Assembly (NCBI GenBank): GCA_016840825.1
Contig: JAEORN010000119.1
Coordinates: 1-8,837 of the forward strand
Length of the DNA stretch: 8,837 bases
Origin: Candidatus Thorarchaeota archaeon
GTDB lineage: Archaea > Asgardarchaeota > Thorarchaeia > Thorarchaeales > Thorarchaeaceae
Reading direction: 5' to 3'
The notes beneath the pieces were generated by a model. That model had not been told where the DNA came from, searched no databases, and saw nothing but the letters and a program-made list of their open reading frames with translations. The position numbers were made by a program, and so were the translations under genes. Shown here in pieces: positions 1-5,760 of the stretch. Numbering within the stretch: the first letter of the stretch is position 1; the number at the start of each line of letters is the position of its first letter.

Positions 1-357
1 ATAATTGGGATTGCCTTGGGGGTATCTGGTGTGGCTGTCGCTATGAAGGCTTCAGCTGTGATATCTGTTAGTACAGTAGCTGATATGAGAACTGATCGAA
101 AGGCAGAACTCGTCACAGACGGCATCTATTCACGGGTACGACATCCCCTCTACCTTGCTACTGTTCTAGTCTTTGGAGCAATGGCATTTCTCTATCCTTT
201 CACGGTGGTAATTGTATTTGTTCTAGCAATGATTGTGTATACAATGATTGGTGCATATTTTGAAGAACGGAAGCTCCTGATTCATTATGGACAGGAGTAT
301 GTGGATTACAAGAAGCAAGCTGGATTCATCCTCCCTCGATTTAGGACCGCCAGCTAA
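1..357 (+). CDS. Isoprenylcysteine carboxyl methyltransferase/phospholipid methyltransferase-like membrane protein, C-terminal part (5' end outside window)
   Basis: The reading frame is open from base 1 to the TAA at 355-357, giving 118 residues, so the gene is cut by the left edge; a TTG at base 16 is probably not the true start. The visible part matches the C-terminal half of the ICMT/PEMT-like membrane methyltransferase family. It has the LVTDGIYSRVRHPLYL motif (RHP at residues 47-49 counted from base 1), a long hydrophobic stretch at about 52-86, then a conserved EE pair (88-89) followed by GQEYVDYK. In this family the RHP and EE segments form the SAM-binding site at the membrane surface. 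The first 25 residues look like the end of a preceding membrane helix. The acceptor could be a prenylcysteine, a lipid or a small molecule; the sequence does not say. It ends 7 bases from the stop of the opposite-strand gene. The family call is solid, the substrate is unknown. Confidence 0.8.
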   Translation: MIGIALGVSGVAVAMKASAVISVSTVADMRTDRKAELVTDGIYSRVRHPLYLATVLVFGAMAFLYPFTVVIVFVLAMIVYTMIGAYFEERKLLIHYGQEYVDYKKQAGFILPRFRTAS

Positions 358-364
358 TTGCATA

Positions 365-811
365 TCACTCAATCATACTCTGTATCTTTGAGAGATGTCG
401 AGACCGCTTCACAGCGTCAGGTGTTATCTCATGGACTTTTCCTTTCTCAATGACATAATGGATTGTCTTAATATCGGGAGCAAAGTGTCGTTTGATATCC
501 TCGATGACATAATGTAGCTGGACACAGTGTGGACTTCCATCTATAGTCAATACAGCAACATCAGTGATACCAGCATATTTGATGATAGAGCCGATTTTGA
601 ATCCTGCCTGATTCATATGGGTTTCTTCCAAGCAGACATGTAGAACTGCGAACCCCTCCTCTCTCTCAGAGATTTCCTGTATGATGCCTGGAAATCTATC
701 TACGCAGCTACCAATAAGAAGGATTTTTCCTGCATCTCTAAGAATTTGGTCTCCCACGTTGACTCGCATTAGATACCTGTATTCGCTGGTGTCTTTGCTC
801 ACTATCACCAT
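365..811 (-). CDS. Uncharacterised small Cys/His protein, last gene of a three-gene operon
   Basis: This encodes 148 residues if it starts at the ATG at 811, which lies inside the end of the upstream gene (7-base overlap, ATGGTGA). I do not recognise the family with certainty. It is soluble, with no membrane segment or signal peptide. The core looks like an alpha/beta fold: a hydrophobic strand and turn ILLIGSCVDRFPG (residues 30-42), a second strand LHVCLEE (57-63), a third strand VAVLTIDGSPHCVQLHY (85-101), and a C-terminal part rich in Lys/Arg/His (105-148). Cys36, Cys60 and Cys96 sit at strand ends, with His58, His65, His95 and His100 near them. This could be a metal or Fe-S site or a redox site, but that is inference. 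An alternative start is Met15 (ATG at 769), which has AGGT 5 bases upstream and would give 134 residues. Overlap with the upstream gene implies co-translation with it. Confidence 0.75.
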   Translation of the reverse strand: MVIVSKDTSEYRYLMRVNVGDQILRDAGKILLIGSCVDRFPGIIQEISEREEGFAVLHVCLEETHMNQAGFKIGSIIKYAGITDVAVLTIDGSPHCVQLHYVIEDIKRHFAPDIKTIHYVIEKGKVHEITPDAVKRSRHLSKIQSMIE

Positions 812-1746
812 TTCCTGCGTTTCACACTGTGCTCATCAGCCTCTGGCTCTAACTGAGTTCTTGGCTCTCCCAAAGGCGGTGCAATTCTCGCTATAATATC
901 TCCCTCAAAAACATAATTCATCCGACTGAGTGAAACCACGACTCCATCAAATGATGATACAACCTCAACTTTGTCCTGTACCTTGCCAAGAATGGTGCCG
1001 GCATGAACATTTTCCCCAATATTGACCTGAGGAACAAAGAAGCCCTCTGTATCGACATTGACCTGTTTCAATCTCCCCGAGAGAGTGACAGAGGTTTCGA
1101 TTTTCTCTCCTGTTATCATATCCTTGATACGCATGAAATTCAGGATTGCTTCACGGACCTCAACAGCAGCTTGTGAATCCACTTGGTCGAAGTCGCCTCT
1201 CATTTCGATCGAAATTACCGGAATGCCTTCATGAGCGGCCTCAACAGTCAATGAGCCTCGTTGACCTGAGCTCTGCACAATGTTTGGGAGAGCAATTTGA
1301 GACGCCAAGTTTCTGACATGTATGTACTCTCTATGCATTGCGGACACATGACTTACACAGTTCTGTCTGTTCGTCTTAAGGTGAATGATGTAGTCTGCTT
1401 GAGAAGCCCTTCTCCATATCTCCCATGCTGTTCTTTCAGTTACTGTTCCGTGTTCGTCTCCTGGAAATACAGAATCAAGATCCTTTGAGTCCAAAGGTGA
1501 GACTTTCGTTCCTAGTCTGAAGGCCAAAGGATTTGCTACAGGTAAGACTGTTACTGATCCATCAATCCTATCAAGTCGCTCAAGGTGTTTCATGACCAGA
1601 TAACTTGCATAGACACCAGTAGCAGATCCACCATCTATTGCTGAAATGAGCAGCAGATTTGGTCGGTCCTCTCCGAAAGTGTAGAACCCAAGTGTTGTAC
1701 CGGTCTTTAGATCGATATCCATTGCGTCAACGATTGCCTTCACCAT
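805..1746 (-). CDS. Aspartoacylase/succinylglutamate desuccinylase-like protein lacking the zinc ligands (probable pseudoenzyme)
   Basis: The 313-residue protein follows the plan of the AstE/AspA (M14-like) family. Active members have HGNE-type zinc ligands (HxxE), a DLNRxFPG substrate loop, a third ligand in an LHT motif and a catalytic Glu in a late strand. Here the same frame reads ISAIDGGSATG (Asp38 and Ser41 in place of His and Glu), DLDSVFPGD (Asp91-Ser92 in place of Asn-Arg) and IHLKTN (Lys124 in place of the third His). A Glu at 181 (ISIEMRG) is kept. LPVANPLAF (68-76) and the FPGD loop leave the family call clear. Residues about 223-289 resemble the C-terminal lipoyl/biotinyl-like barrel of these proteins (VNIGENVHAGTILGKV, then SFDGVVVSL). 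Hydrolysis through zinc is therefore unlikely; a binding or scaffold role, or different chemistry, is inferred. The start is set at ATG 1746, which has AGAAGG at 1754-1759; a GTG at 1815 overlaps the upstream stop by 4 bases (GTGA) but lacks a clear ribosome site. Confidence 0.82.
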   Translation of the reverse strand: MVKAIVDAMDIDLKTGTTLGFYTFGEDRPNLLLISAIDGGSATGVYASYLVMKHLERLDRIDGSVTVLPVANPLAFRLGTKVSPLDSKDLDSVFPGDEHGTVTERTAWEIWRRASQADYIIHLKTNRQNCVSHVSAMHREYIHVRNLASQIALPNIVQSSGQRGSLTVEAAHEGIPVISIEMRGDFDQVDSQAAVEVREAILNFMRIKDMITGEKIETSVTLSGRLKQVNVDTEGFFVPQVNIGENVHAGTILGKVQDKVEVVSSFDGVVVSLSRMNYVFEGDIIARIAPPLGEPRTQLEPEADEHSVKRRKW

Positions 1747-1751
1747 GGCAG

Positions 1752-1759
1752 AACCTTCT
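1752..1759 (-). promoter_or_regulatory. Shine-Dalgarno site favouring the internal start at 1746
   Basis: On the minus strand AGAAGGTT ends 5 bases before the ATG at 1746. No comparable site precedes the upstream GTG at 1815. It supports the shorter form of the aspartoacylase-like protein, although the GTGA overlap at 1812-1815 would also fit translational coupling. Confidence 0.5.
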
Positions 1760-1811
1760 ATCGACTTATGGGCATGTAGAGTGCTGCAAAGATATGAAGC
1801 AGTGTATGACC

Positions 1812-2456
1812 TCACTGCAACTTAGTATCATAATCTAAATCGCAATTGAAAAGATAGATGTCTGTCATGAATCTTCGCTGTCTAAATGAGTCATGTCTAC
1901 TAAGGACAAATTGGCTTTTTACAGGTACATGAGGAATCTGGAACAAATCAGAATGACCACACATCCTTGGATTACCAATCCATGCAGTTGGGATTCCTTT
2001 TCTTACGATATCGATTCCTGTTGTTGAGAGATAAGGCTCCCAACTTAGAATAATAAAAGAGGGACCATATTTATCAACTGATGCTAGGGCGTCGAGAGAT
2101 TCAATCCATTTTGGATATGGAATGTTATAACGTCCGTCTTTCGCATCTGTAGCGACAATCTCTCTCTGGATATGTGGCTGAAGAAACTCGGCGAGCCTAC
2201 CATCTCCACACATCACTTCCAAGACTGGACCAGGAACTCCTCTCGTCTTCACAGATGTATTAATGATTGAAGCAAGTTCAGCAACAAATTCACTTGTATA
2301 GATTTGAAAGAACCATCTTCCTGATTGATTGAATCCATTGCAGTACTTCTTGATGTCTGAATCCGCCTCTAACCGTTCTAGGAATGCAAGAGCATCGCTA
2401 TATGAAAGCAGCACCTCATGGATGTCCATGTCATGATTGTATTGGTTATTTCCCAT
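1812..2456 (-). CDS. Class I SAM-dependent methyltransferase-like protein, first gene of the operon
   Basis: This gene encodes 214 residues with a Rossmann-type SAM-binding region in the middle. Motif I is VLEVMCGDGRLAEFL (residues 78-92, Glu80 and Gly84/Gly86), the acidic end of the second strand is IVATDAKDG (Asp104), and the motif IV position reads SFIILSWEPY (133-142). A later IGNPRMCGHSDLF segment (160-172) resembles the GCTGDD-type loop of some small-molecule or protein methyltransferases. The N-terminal 70 residues are helical and of unknown role. There is no DPPY/NPPY motif, so it is not an obvious amino DNA methyltransferase. The acceptor is unknown. A TATA-like box 38-47 bases upstream of the ATG at 2456 suggests a very short leader, which supports that start over Met10. 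The next gene begins inside or just after this gene's stop, so the two are co-transcribed. Confidence 0.75.
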   Translation of the reverse strand: MGNNQYNHDMDIHEVLLSYSDALAFLERLEADSDIKKYCNGFNQSGRWFFQIYTSEFVAELASIINTSVKTRGVPGPVLEVMCGDGRLAEFLQPHIQREIVATDAKDGRYNIPYPKWIESLDALASVDKYGPSFIILSWEPYLSTTGIDIVRKGIPTAWIGNPRMCGHSDLFQIPHVPVKSQFVLSRHDSFRQRRFMTDIYLFNCDLDYDTKLQ

Positions 2457-2492
2457 AGGTCATTCAACCGATTCTGATGGTTTCCTAGCTGC

Positions 2493-2503
2493 AAAATATA
2501 AAC
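2493..2503 (-). promoter_or_regulatory. Archaeal TATA box for the three-gene minus-strand operon
   Basis: The minus strand reads GTTTATATTTT here. Archaeal transcription normally starts about 25 bases downstream, which puts the start near 2470-2474 and leaves a leader of about 15-18 bases before the ATG at 2456. It is the only strong TATA-like match on this side of the divergent region. Confidence 0.55.
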
Positions 2504-2508
2504 TCAAA

Positions 2509-2536
2509 AATCCTTTCTAGATGCCCAAAAAGGATT
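2509..2536. repeat. Inverted repeat AATCCTTT-N12-AAAGGATT upstream of the operon TATA box
   Basis: The arms at 2509-2516 and 2529-2536 are perfect 8-base complements around a 12-base spacer. The repeat lies directly upstream of the minus-strand TATA box, where archaeal activators often bind. The half-site occurs once more in this intergenic region as AATCCTT at 2693-2699, close to the inferred leuS transcription start. It is a candidate operator; the bound protein is unknown. Confidence 0.4.
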
Positions 2537-2547
2537 GAACCAAAATC

Positions 2548-2565
2548 GGTCAACTCTAGCTGACC
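2548..2565. repeat. Imperfect palindrome GGTCAACTC/TAGCTGACC
   Basis: Seven of nine base pairs match in this 18-base quasi-palindrome (outer arms GGTCA and TGACC). It sits between the two divergent promoters. Its size and symmetry are those of a dimeric regulator site, but a chance match cannot be excluded. Confidence 0.3.
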
Positions 2566-2661
2566 ATAGTTCTAATAAGCATCAACAGACATCCATATCG
2601 AAGAGTGTGAAAAAGGATGGATTGTGTTCTCGAATATTAACAAATACTCTTTTTGCGAGTC

Positions 2662-2670
2662 CTTTATAGA
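2662..2670 (+). promoter_or_regulatory. Archaeal TATA box for leuS
   Basis: CTTTATAGA lies 54-62 bases before the ATG at 2724. A start about 25 bases downstream would fall near 2692-2696 and leave a leader of about 30 bases that carries the ribosome site at 2711-2715. Confidence 0.5.
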
Positions 2671-2710
2671 GGGCATCATCTTGAACTTATCTAATCCTTC
2701 AGTATCAAAA

Positions 2711-2715
2711 GAGGT
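2711..2715 (+). promoter_or_regulatory. Shine-Dalgarno site that sets the leuS start at ATG 2724
   Basis: GAGGT ends 8 bases before the ATG at 2724. The in-frame TTG at 2715 overlaps this site and so cannot be the start that it serves. Confidence 0.7.
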
Positions 2716-2723
2716 TGCTAGAC

Positions 2724-5627
2724 ATGAGTGATTTTGCTAAGGTCGAGAAGAAATGGCAAAAGCGTTGGAAGAAAGATAAGATCTTTGAGGCGGATCCTAA
2801 TCCAAGACAAAAGAAATTCTTCTTGACAGTGCCATATCCATATGTGAATGGAGCATTGCATATCGGTCATGGAAGAACCTATACTATTGGCGACTTAATT
2901 GCTCGTTATAAGAGAATGCAGGGATTCAATGTTCTATTTCCAATGGCATCTCATATGACTGGAACACCGGTTCAAGGAATGGTAGACCGTGTTCAAGCAG
3001 GAGACCCTGTAGCTATTGATATGTATAAACGCGATTTGCAGCTCTATTTTGATACTGAAGATGAGGTCAATGCGCAACTGGCTAAATTCAAGGATGCTGC
3101 AACAACAGCCGCATTCTTTGCGAAAGTAATCTCACAGGATTTCGATGCATTAGGCTATAGTATAGACTGGCGAAGGCGTTTCACGACTGGTGATACGACC
3201 TATAACAAGTTCATAGAATGGCAGTATCAAAAATTCATGGAGCATGGTTATGTAAAGCAGGGTAACTACCCCCTATTGTATTGCCCCAAGGATGGTAATC
3301 CAGTAGGAGAGGATGACTTGCTGGAAGGTGCGTCAGCGAAGATCAAGGAGTTCACGGCAATAAAATGGCCTTTTGAAGATGGATTCTTGGTTGCTGCCAC
3401 GTTACGTCCAGAGACCATCTTTGGTGTTACCAATATGTGGATTAATCCAAAGGCAAAGTATGTTTGGGCTATGGTCGATGGAGAGAAATGGATTATTTCA
3501 AAGGCCGCCGTTGAAAAGCTGAAGCTGCAGGCAAAAGATGTAAGAGTCTTGGAAACTTTTCCCGGCTCACGGATTATTGGGAAGCGATTCAAAGCTATCC
3601 ACGACAACCACGAGATACCAATTTTACCTGCTGATTTTGTGGACCCGAATAATGCCACTGGTGTAGTCTACTCGGTCCCCGGTCATGCTCCATTTGATTA
3701 CGTTGCACTGCGTGACCTGTGGGAAGATTCCTCTTGTCTGAAAGAATATGGCATTTCTGGAGATGATGTAAGAGCAATCGAAATAATTGGCATGATAGAC
3801 ATGAAGGGTTATAGTGAATATCCCGCCAAAGATGCAGTCGAAAAGCGAAATATCAAATCACAAAAAGAAAGTGATGCTCTAGAAGACGCAACACAGGAGA
3901 TCTACAAGGCTGAATTCTATGATGGCATCATGCGGGACAACTGTGCTCAGTTCTCCGGTCGAATGATTAAGGATGTGAAAGATGATGTTGTTACATGGAT
4001 GAAGACTATCAACAGAATTGATGTCATCTACGAACCTGACCAACGACCGGTGGTCTGTCGATGTGGGACAAACGTGCAAGTGGGTGTATTCGCAGGTCAA
4101 TGGTTTCTAGACTATCAAAGTCCTGGTTGGAAAGAGGCGGCACGGAAAGCCCTCGACAACATGGGTATTGTCCCTGAGACATTCAGAAACCTATTCGAGG
4201 CTACATTCGACTGGCTGACCCAGAGACCTTGTGCTCGAAAAAGAGGAATTGGCACAAGATTGCCTTTTGATCCTGATTGGATTATTGAGTCTCTGTCAGA
4301 TTCCACTATCTATATGGCGTTCTATACAATAGCCCATCACATCCGGAATAACAAACTGAAACCCACACAATTGACTTACGAGTTCTTTGACTATGTGTTC
4401 TTGGGAAAAGGGACCCCAAACAAGGTGAGTACGAATACTGGTATTGATGCAGACCTACTGAAAAAGATGCATGACGAGTTCGGGTACTGGTATCCTAACG
4501 ATCAAAGACATACAGCCCCCTCCCATATCTCAAACCATCTGAGCTTTGCAATCTTCCATCATGTGGCCATCTTCCCTGAGAAATACTGGCTGAAGCTGAT
4601 AAGCCTAAGTGAGCACATGAATATGGAAAGCAAGAAGATGAGCAAGAGTAAGGGGAATGTAATCCCTCTTGTAGAGATACCTGAGAAGTATGGCGCTGAT
4701 ATCTTCAGAATCTATGTTGTGTCCGCCGCTGAGCCGGGTACGTTGATGGACTGGCGCGAACGCGATGTACCAACCATGAAGAATAGGATGCGGCAATTCA
4801 TTGATATTGTGACCAGGTATGCCACAAAACCCCCTCGAGTATACACAAAGAAGGACAATCCAACTATCGCTACGAGGTGGATGCTATCTCGTGTGAACTC
4901 ATTGCTCTCCATCTGCACCAATATGATAGATGCTTTCAAGCTCAGAGAGTATGCTATTCATGCGTCTTCAGAGATGATTCGGGCTATCAATCATTATCTG
5001 AACCGTGAGGGTGTTCCAAAGGAGGAAAGAGATGGCACCATGGCATATGTCTGCGATATCTGGATTCGCCTCTTAGCACCAATAACACCGCACATCTGTG
5101 AAGAGCTATGGTCAAAGATGGGGCATGAAGACTATGTTTCCTTGAGTCATTGGCCGGTCGCAGATAAGAAGCTGATTGACAAGAATATTGAGATGGCTCA
5201 ACAGGTCGTTGAGTCGACAATCAAAGACATCCGAGAGATTTCAAGACTGTTGAAGGGGAAGAAGGCAAAGAAAGTCCATGTATACGTAGCACCTGAATGG
5301 ATGTTCAAAGCAATGAATAGCATTCGTGATGCAAACATACCTACAATTGTTGGAGATATAATGAAGCACTTGATGGCGAATGAGGTCTTTCGAAAACACG
5401 GAAAGGAAGTCAAGAGTATTGTGGACCGTATTTCAAAGGAGAATGGTCTTTGGGATCACTCAGCAAGTGCAAAAGAGGAGCTCGATGCCTTAGTAGACTC
5501 CATAGGTCATATGGAAAAGGAGCTTAAGATGGAGATTGATGTGCAAAACTCTGACAGACCTACCTATGACCCCCAAAACAAGGCTCGATTTGCGTTACCC
5601 GGTCGAGTGTCCCTGTACTTGGAATAG
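2724..5627 (+). CDS. leuS: Leucyl-tRNA synthetase, archaeal/cytosolic type
   Basis: The enzyme charges tRNA-Leu with leucine in the cytosol and hydrolyses mischarged tRNA in a separate editing domain. The start at ATG 2724 gives 967 residues, typical of archaeal LeuRS. The class I signature HIGH is at residues 46-49 (PYPYVNGALHIGH) and KMSKS at 638-642. The CP1 editing domain is inserted between them, with the Thr-rich-region counterpart TLRPETIFG at 226-234 and the universal editing Asp at 325 (HAPFDYVAL). CARKRGIGTRLPFDPDWIIE and ESLSDSTIYMAFYTI are typical of the archaeal/eukaryotic branch. A C-terminal anticodon-binding helical domain and an extension ending GRVSLYLE follow. One deviation: the segment before NHLSF reads RHTAPSHISNHL where many relatives have R-x-S-x-KDLIxNHL. 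The gene appears monocistronic, divergent from the methyltransferase operon and 132 bases before the kinase gene, which has its own promoter. Confidence 0.97.
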   Translation: MSDFAKVEKKWQKRWKKDKIFEADPNPRQKKFFLTVPYPYVNGALHIGHGRTYTIGDLIARYKRMQGFNVLFPMASHMTGTPVQGMVDRVQAGDPVAIDMYKRDLQLYFDTEDEVNAQLAKFKDAATTAAFFAKVISQDFDALGYSIDWRRRFTTGDTTYNKFIEWQYQKFMEHGYVKQGNYPLLYCPKDGNPVGEDDLLEGASAKIKEFTAIKWPFEDGFLVAATLRPETIFGVTNMWINPKAKYVWAMVDGEKWIISKAAVEKLKLQAKDVRVLETFPGSRIIGKRFKAIHDNHEIPILPADFVDPNNATGVVYSVPGHAPFDYVALRDLWEDSSCLKEYGISGDDVRAIEIIGMIDMKGYSEYPAKDAVEKRNIKSQKESDALEDATQEIYKAEFYDGIMRDNCAQFSGRMIKDVKDDVVTWMKTINRIDVIYEPDQRPVVCRCGTNVQVGVFAGQWFLDYQSPGWKEAARKALDNMGIVPETFRNLFEATFDWLTQRPCARKRGIGTRLPFDPDWIIESLSDSTIYMAFYTIAHHIRNNKLKPTQLTYEFFDYVFLGKGTPNKVSTNTGIDADLLKKMHDEFGYWYPNDQRHTAPSHISNHLSFAIFHHVAIFPEKYWLKLISLSEHMNMESKKMSKSKGNVIPLVEIPEKYGADIFRIYVVSAAEPGTLMDWRERDVPTMKNRMRQFIDIVTRYATKPPRVYTKKDNPTIATRWMLSRVNSLLSICTNMIDAFKLREYAIHASSEMIRAINHYLNREGVPKEERDGTMAYVCDIWIRLLAPITPHICEELWSKMGHEDYVSLSHWPVADKKLIDKNIEMAQQVVESTIKDIREISRLLKGKKAKKVHVYVAPEWMFKAMNSIRDANIPTIVGDIMKHLMANEVFRKHGKEVKSIVDRISKENGLWDHSASAKEELDALVDSIGHMEKELKMEIDVQNSDRPTYDPQNKARFALPGRVSLYLE

Positions 5628-5638
5628 AAGTTCTCGAA

Positions 5639-5657
5639 CAAGCTACTTGTCAGCTTG
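5639..5657 (+). other. Small hairpin after leuS (CAAGCT-N7-AGCTTG)
   Basis: A perfect 6-base stem with a 7-base loop begins 11 bases after the leuS stop. No U-tract follows it, so it is not a standard intrinsic terminator. It may stabilise or mark the 3' end of the leuS transcript. Confidence 0.3.
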
Positions 5658-5679
5658 ACTCAGAATGCATGTATCACGA

Positions 5680-5714
5680 AATATTATACAATATCTATTT
5701 ATAACTATAATATT
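5680..5714. repeat. Inverted repeat AATATTATA-N17-TATAATATT around the kinase TATA box
   Basis: The arms at 5680-5688 and 5706-5714 are perfect 9-base complements, and the TATA-like element lies between them. This arrangement would suit a repressor that occludes TBP. The arms contain only A and T in an AT-rich stretch, so chance is a real alternative. Confidence 0.3.
5695..5704 (+). promoter_or_regulatory. Archaeal TATA box for the histidine kinase gene
   Basis: CTATTTATAA lies 56-65 bases before the ATG at 5760. Transcription would start near 5725-5730, which is close to the ATG of a short upstream reading frame at 5725. Confidence 0.45.
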
Positions 5715-5724
5715 GGGAAAAAAG

Positions 5725-5760
5725 ATGCAAGAACAAGACCTCTGGAAGCTTCGTGAGTAA
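5725..5760 (+). CDS. Possible 11-codon leader peptide ahead of the kinase gene
   Basis: The frame from ATG 5725 reads MQEQDLWKLRE and ends at TAA 5758-5760. The last base of that stop is the first base of the kinase ATG (TAATG), the geometry of stop-restart coupling. The inferred transcription start falls on or near this ATG, so it might be read as a leaderless start. Nothing else supports its translation, and short frames like this arise by chance. Confidence 0.2.
   Translation: MQEQDLWKLRE

Noticed and set aside
365..811. Assigning the small Cys/His protein as an MvhD/FlpD homologue because of GSPHC versus GCHPGDC
   Set aside because: The paired Cys spacing of MvhD is absent and the order of motifs differs; the likeness is superficial.
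681..896. Plus-strand frames at 681-896 and 1297-1488
   Set aside because: Both are shadows of the two conserved minus-strand genes, with unconvincing protein composition.
2715..2723. TTG at 2715 as the leuS start
   Set aside because: It overlaps the GAGGT ribosome site, while ATG 2724 is correctly spaced and gives a typical N-terminus.
3266..3658. 130-codon open frame on the minus strand inside leuS
   Set aside because: It lies opposite a fully conserved synthetase region, has no recognisable domain and no ribosome site. The same applies to the other minus-strand frames within 3595-5413.
5639..5657. CAAGCT/AGCTTG hairpin as an intrinsic terminator of leuS
   Set aside because: The stem is only 6 bases and no T-run follows.
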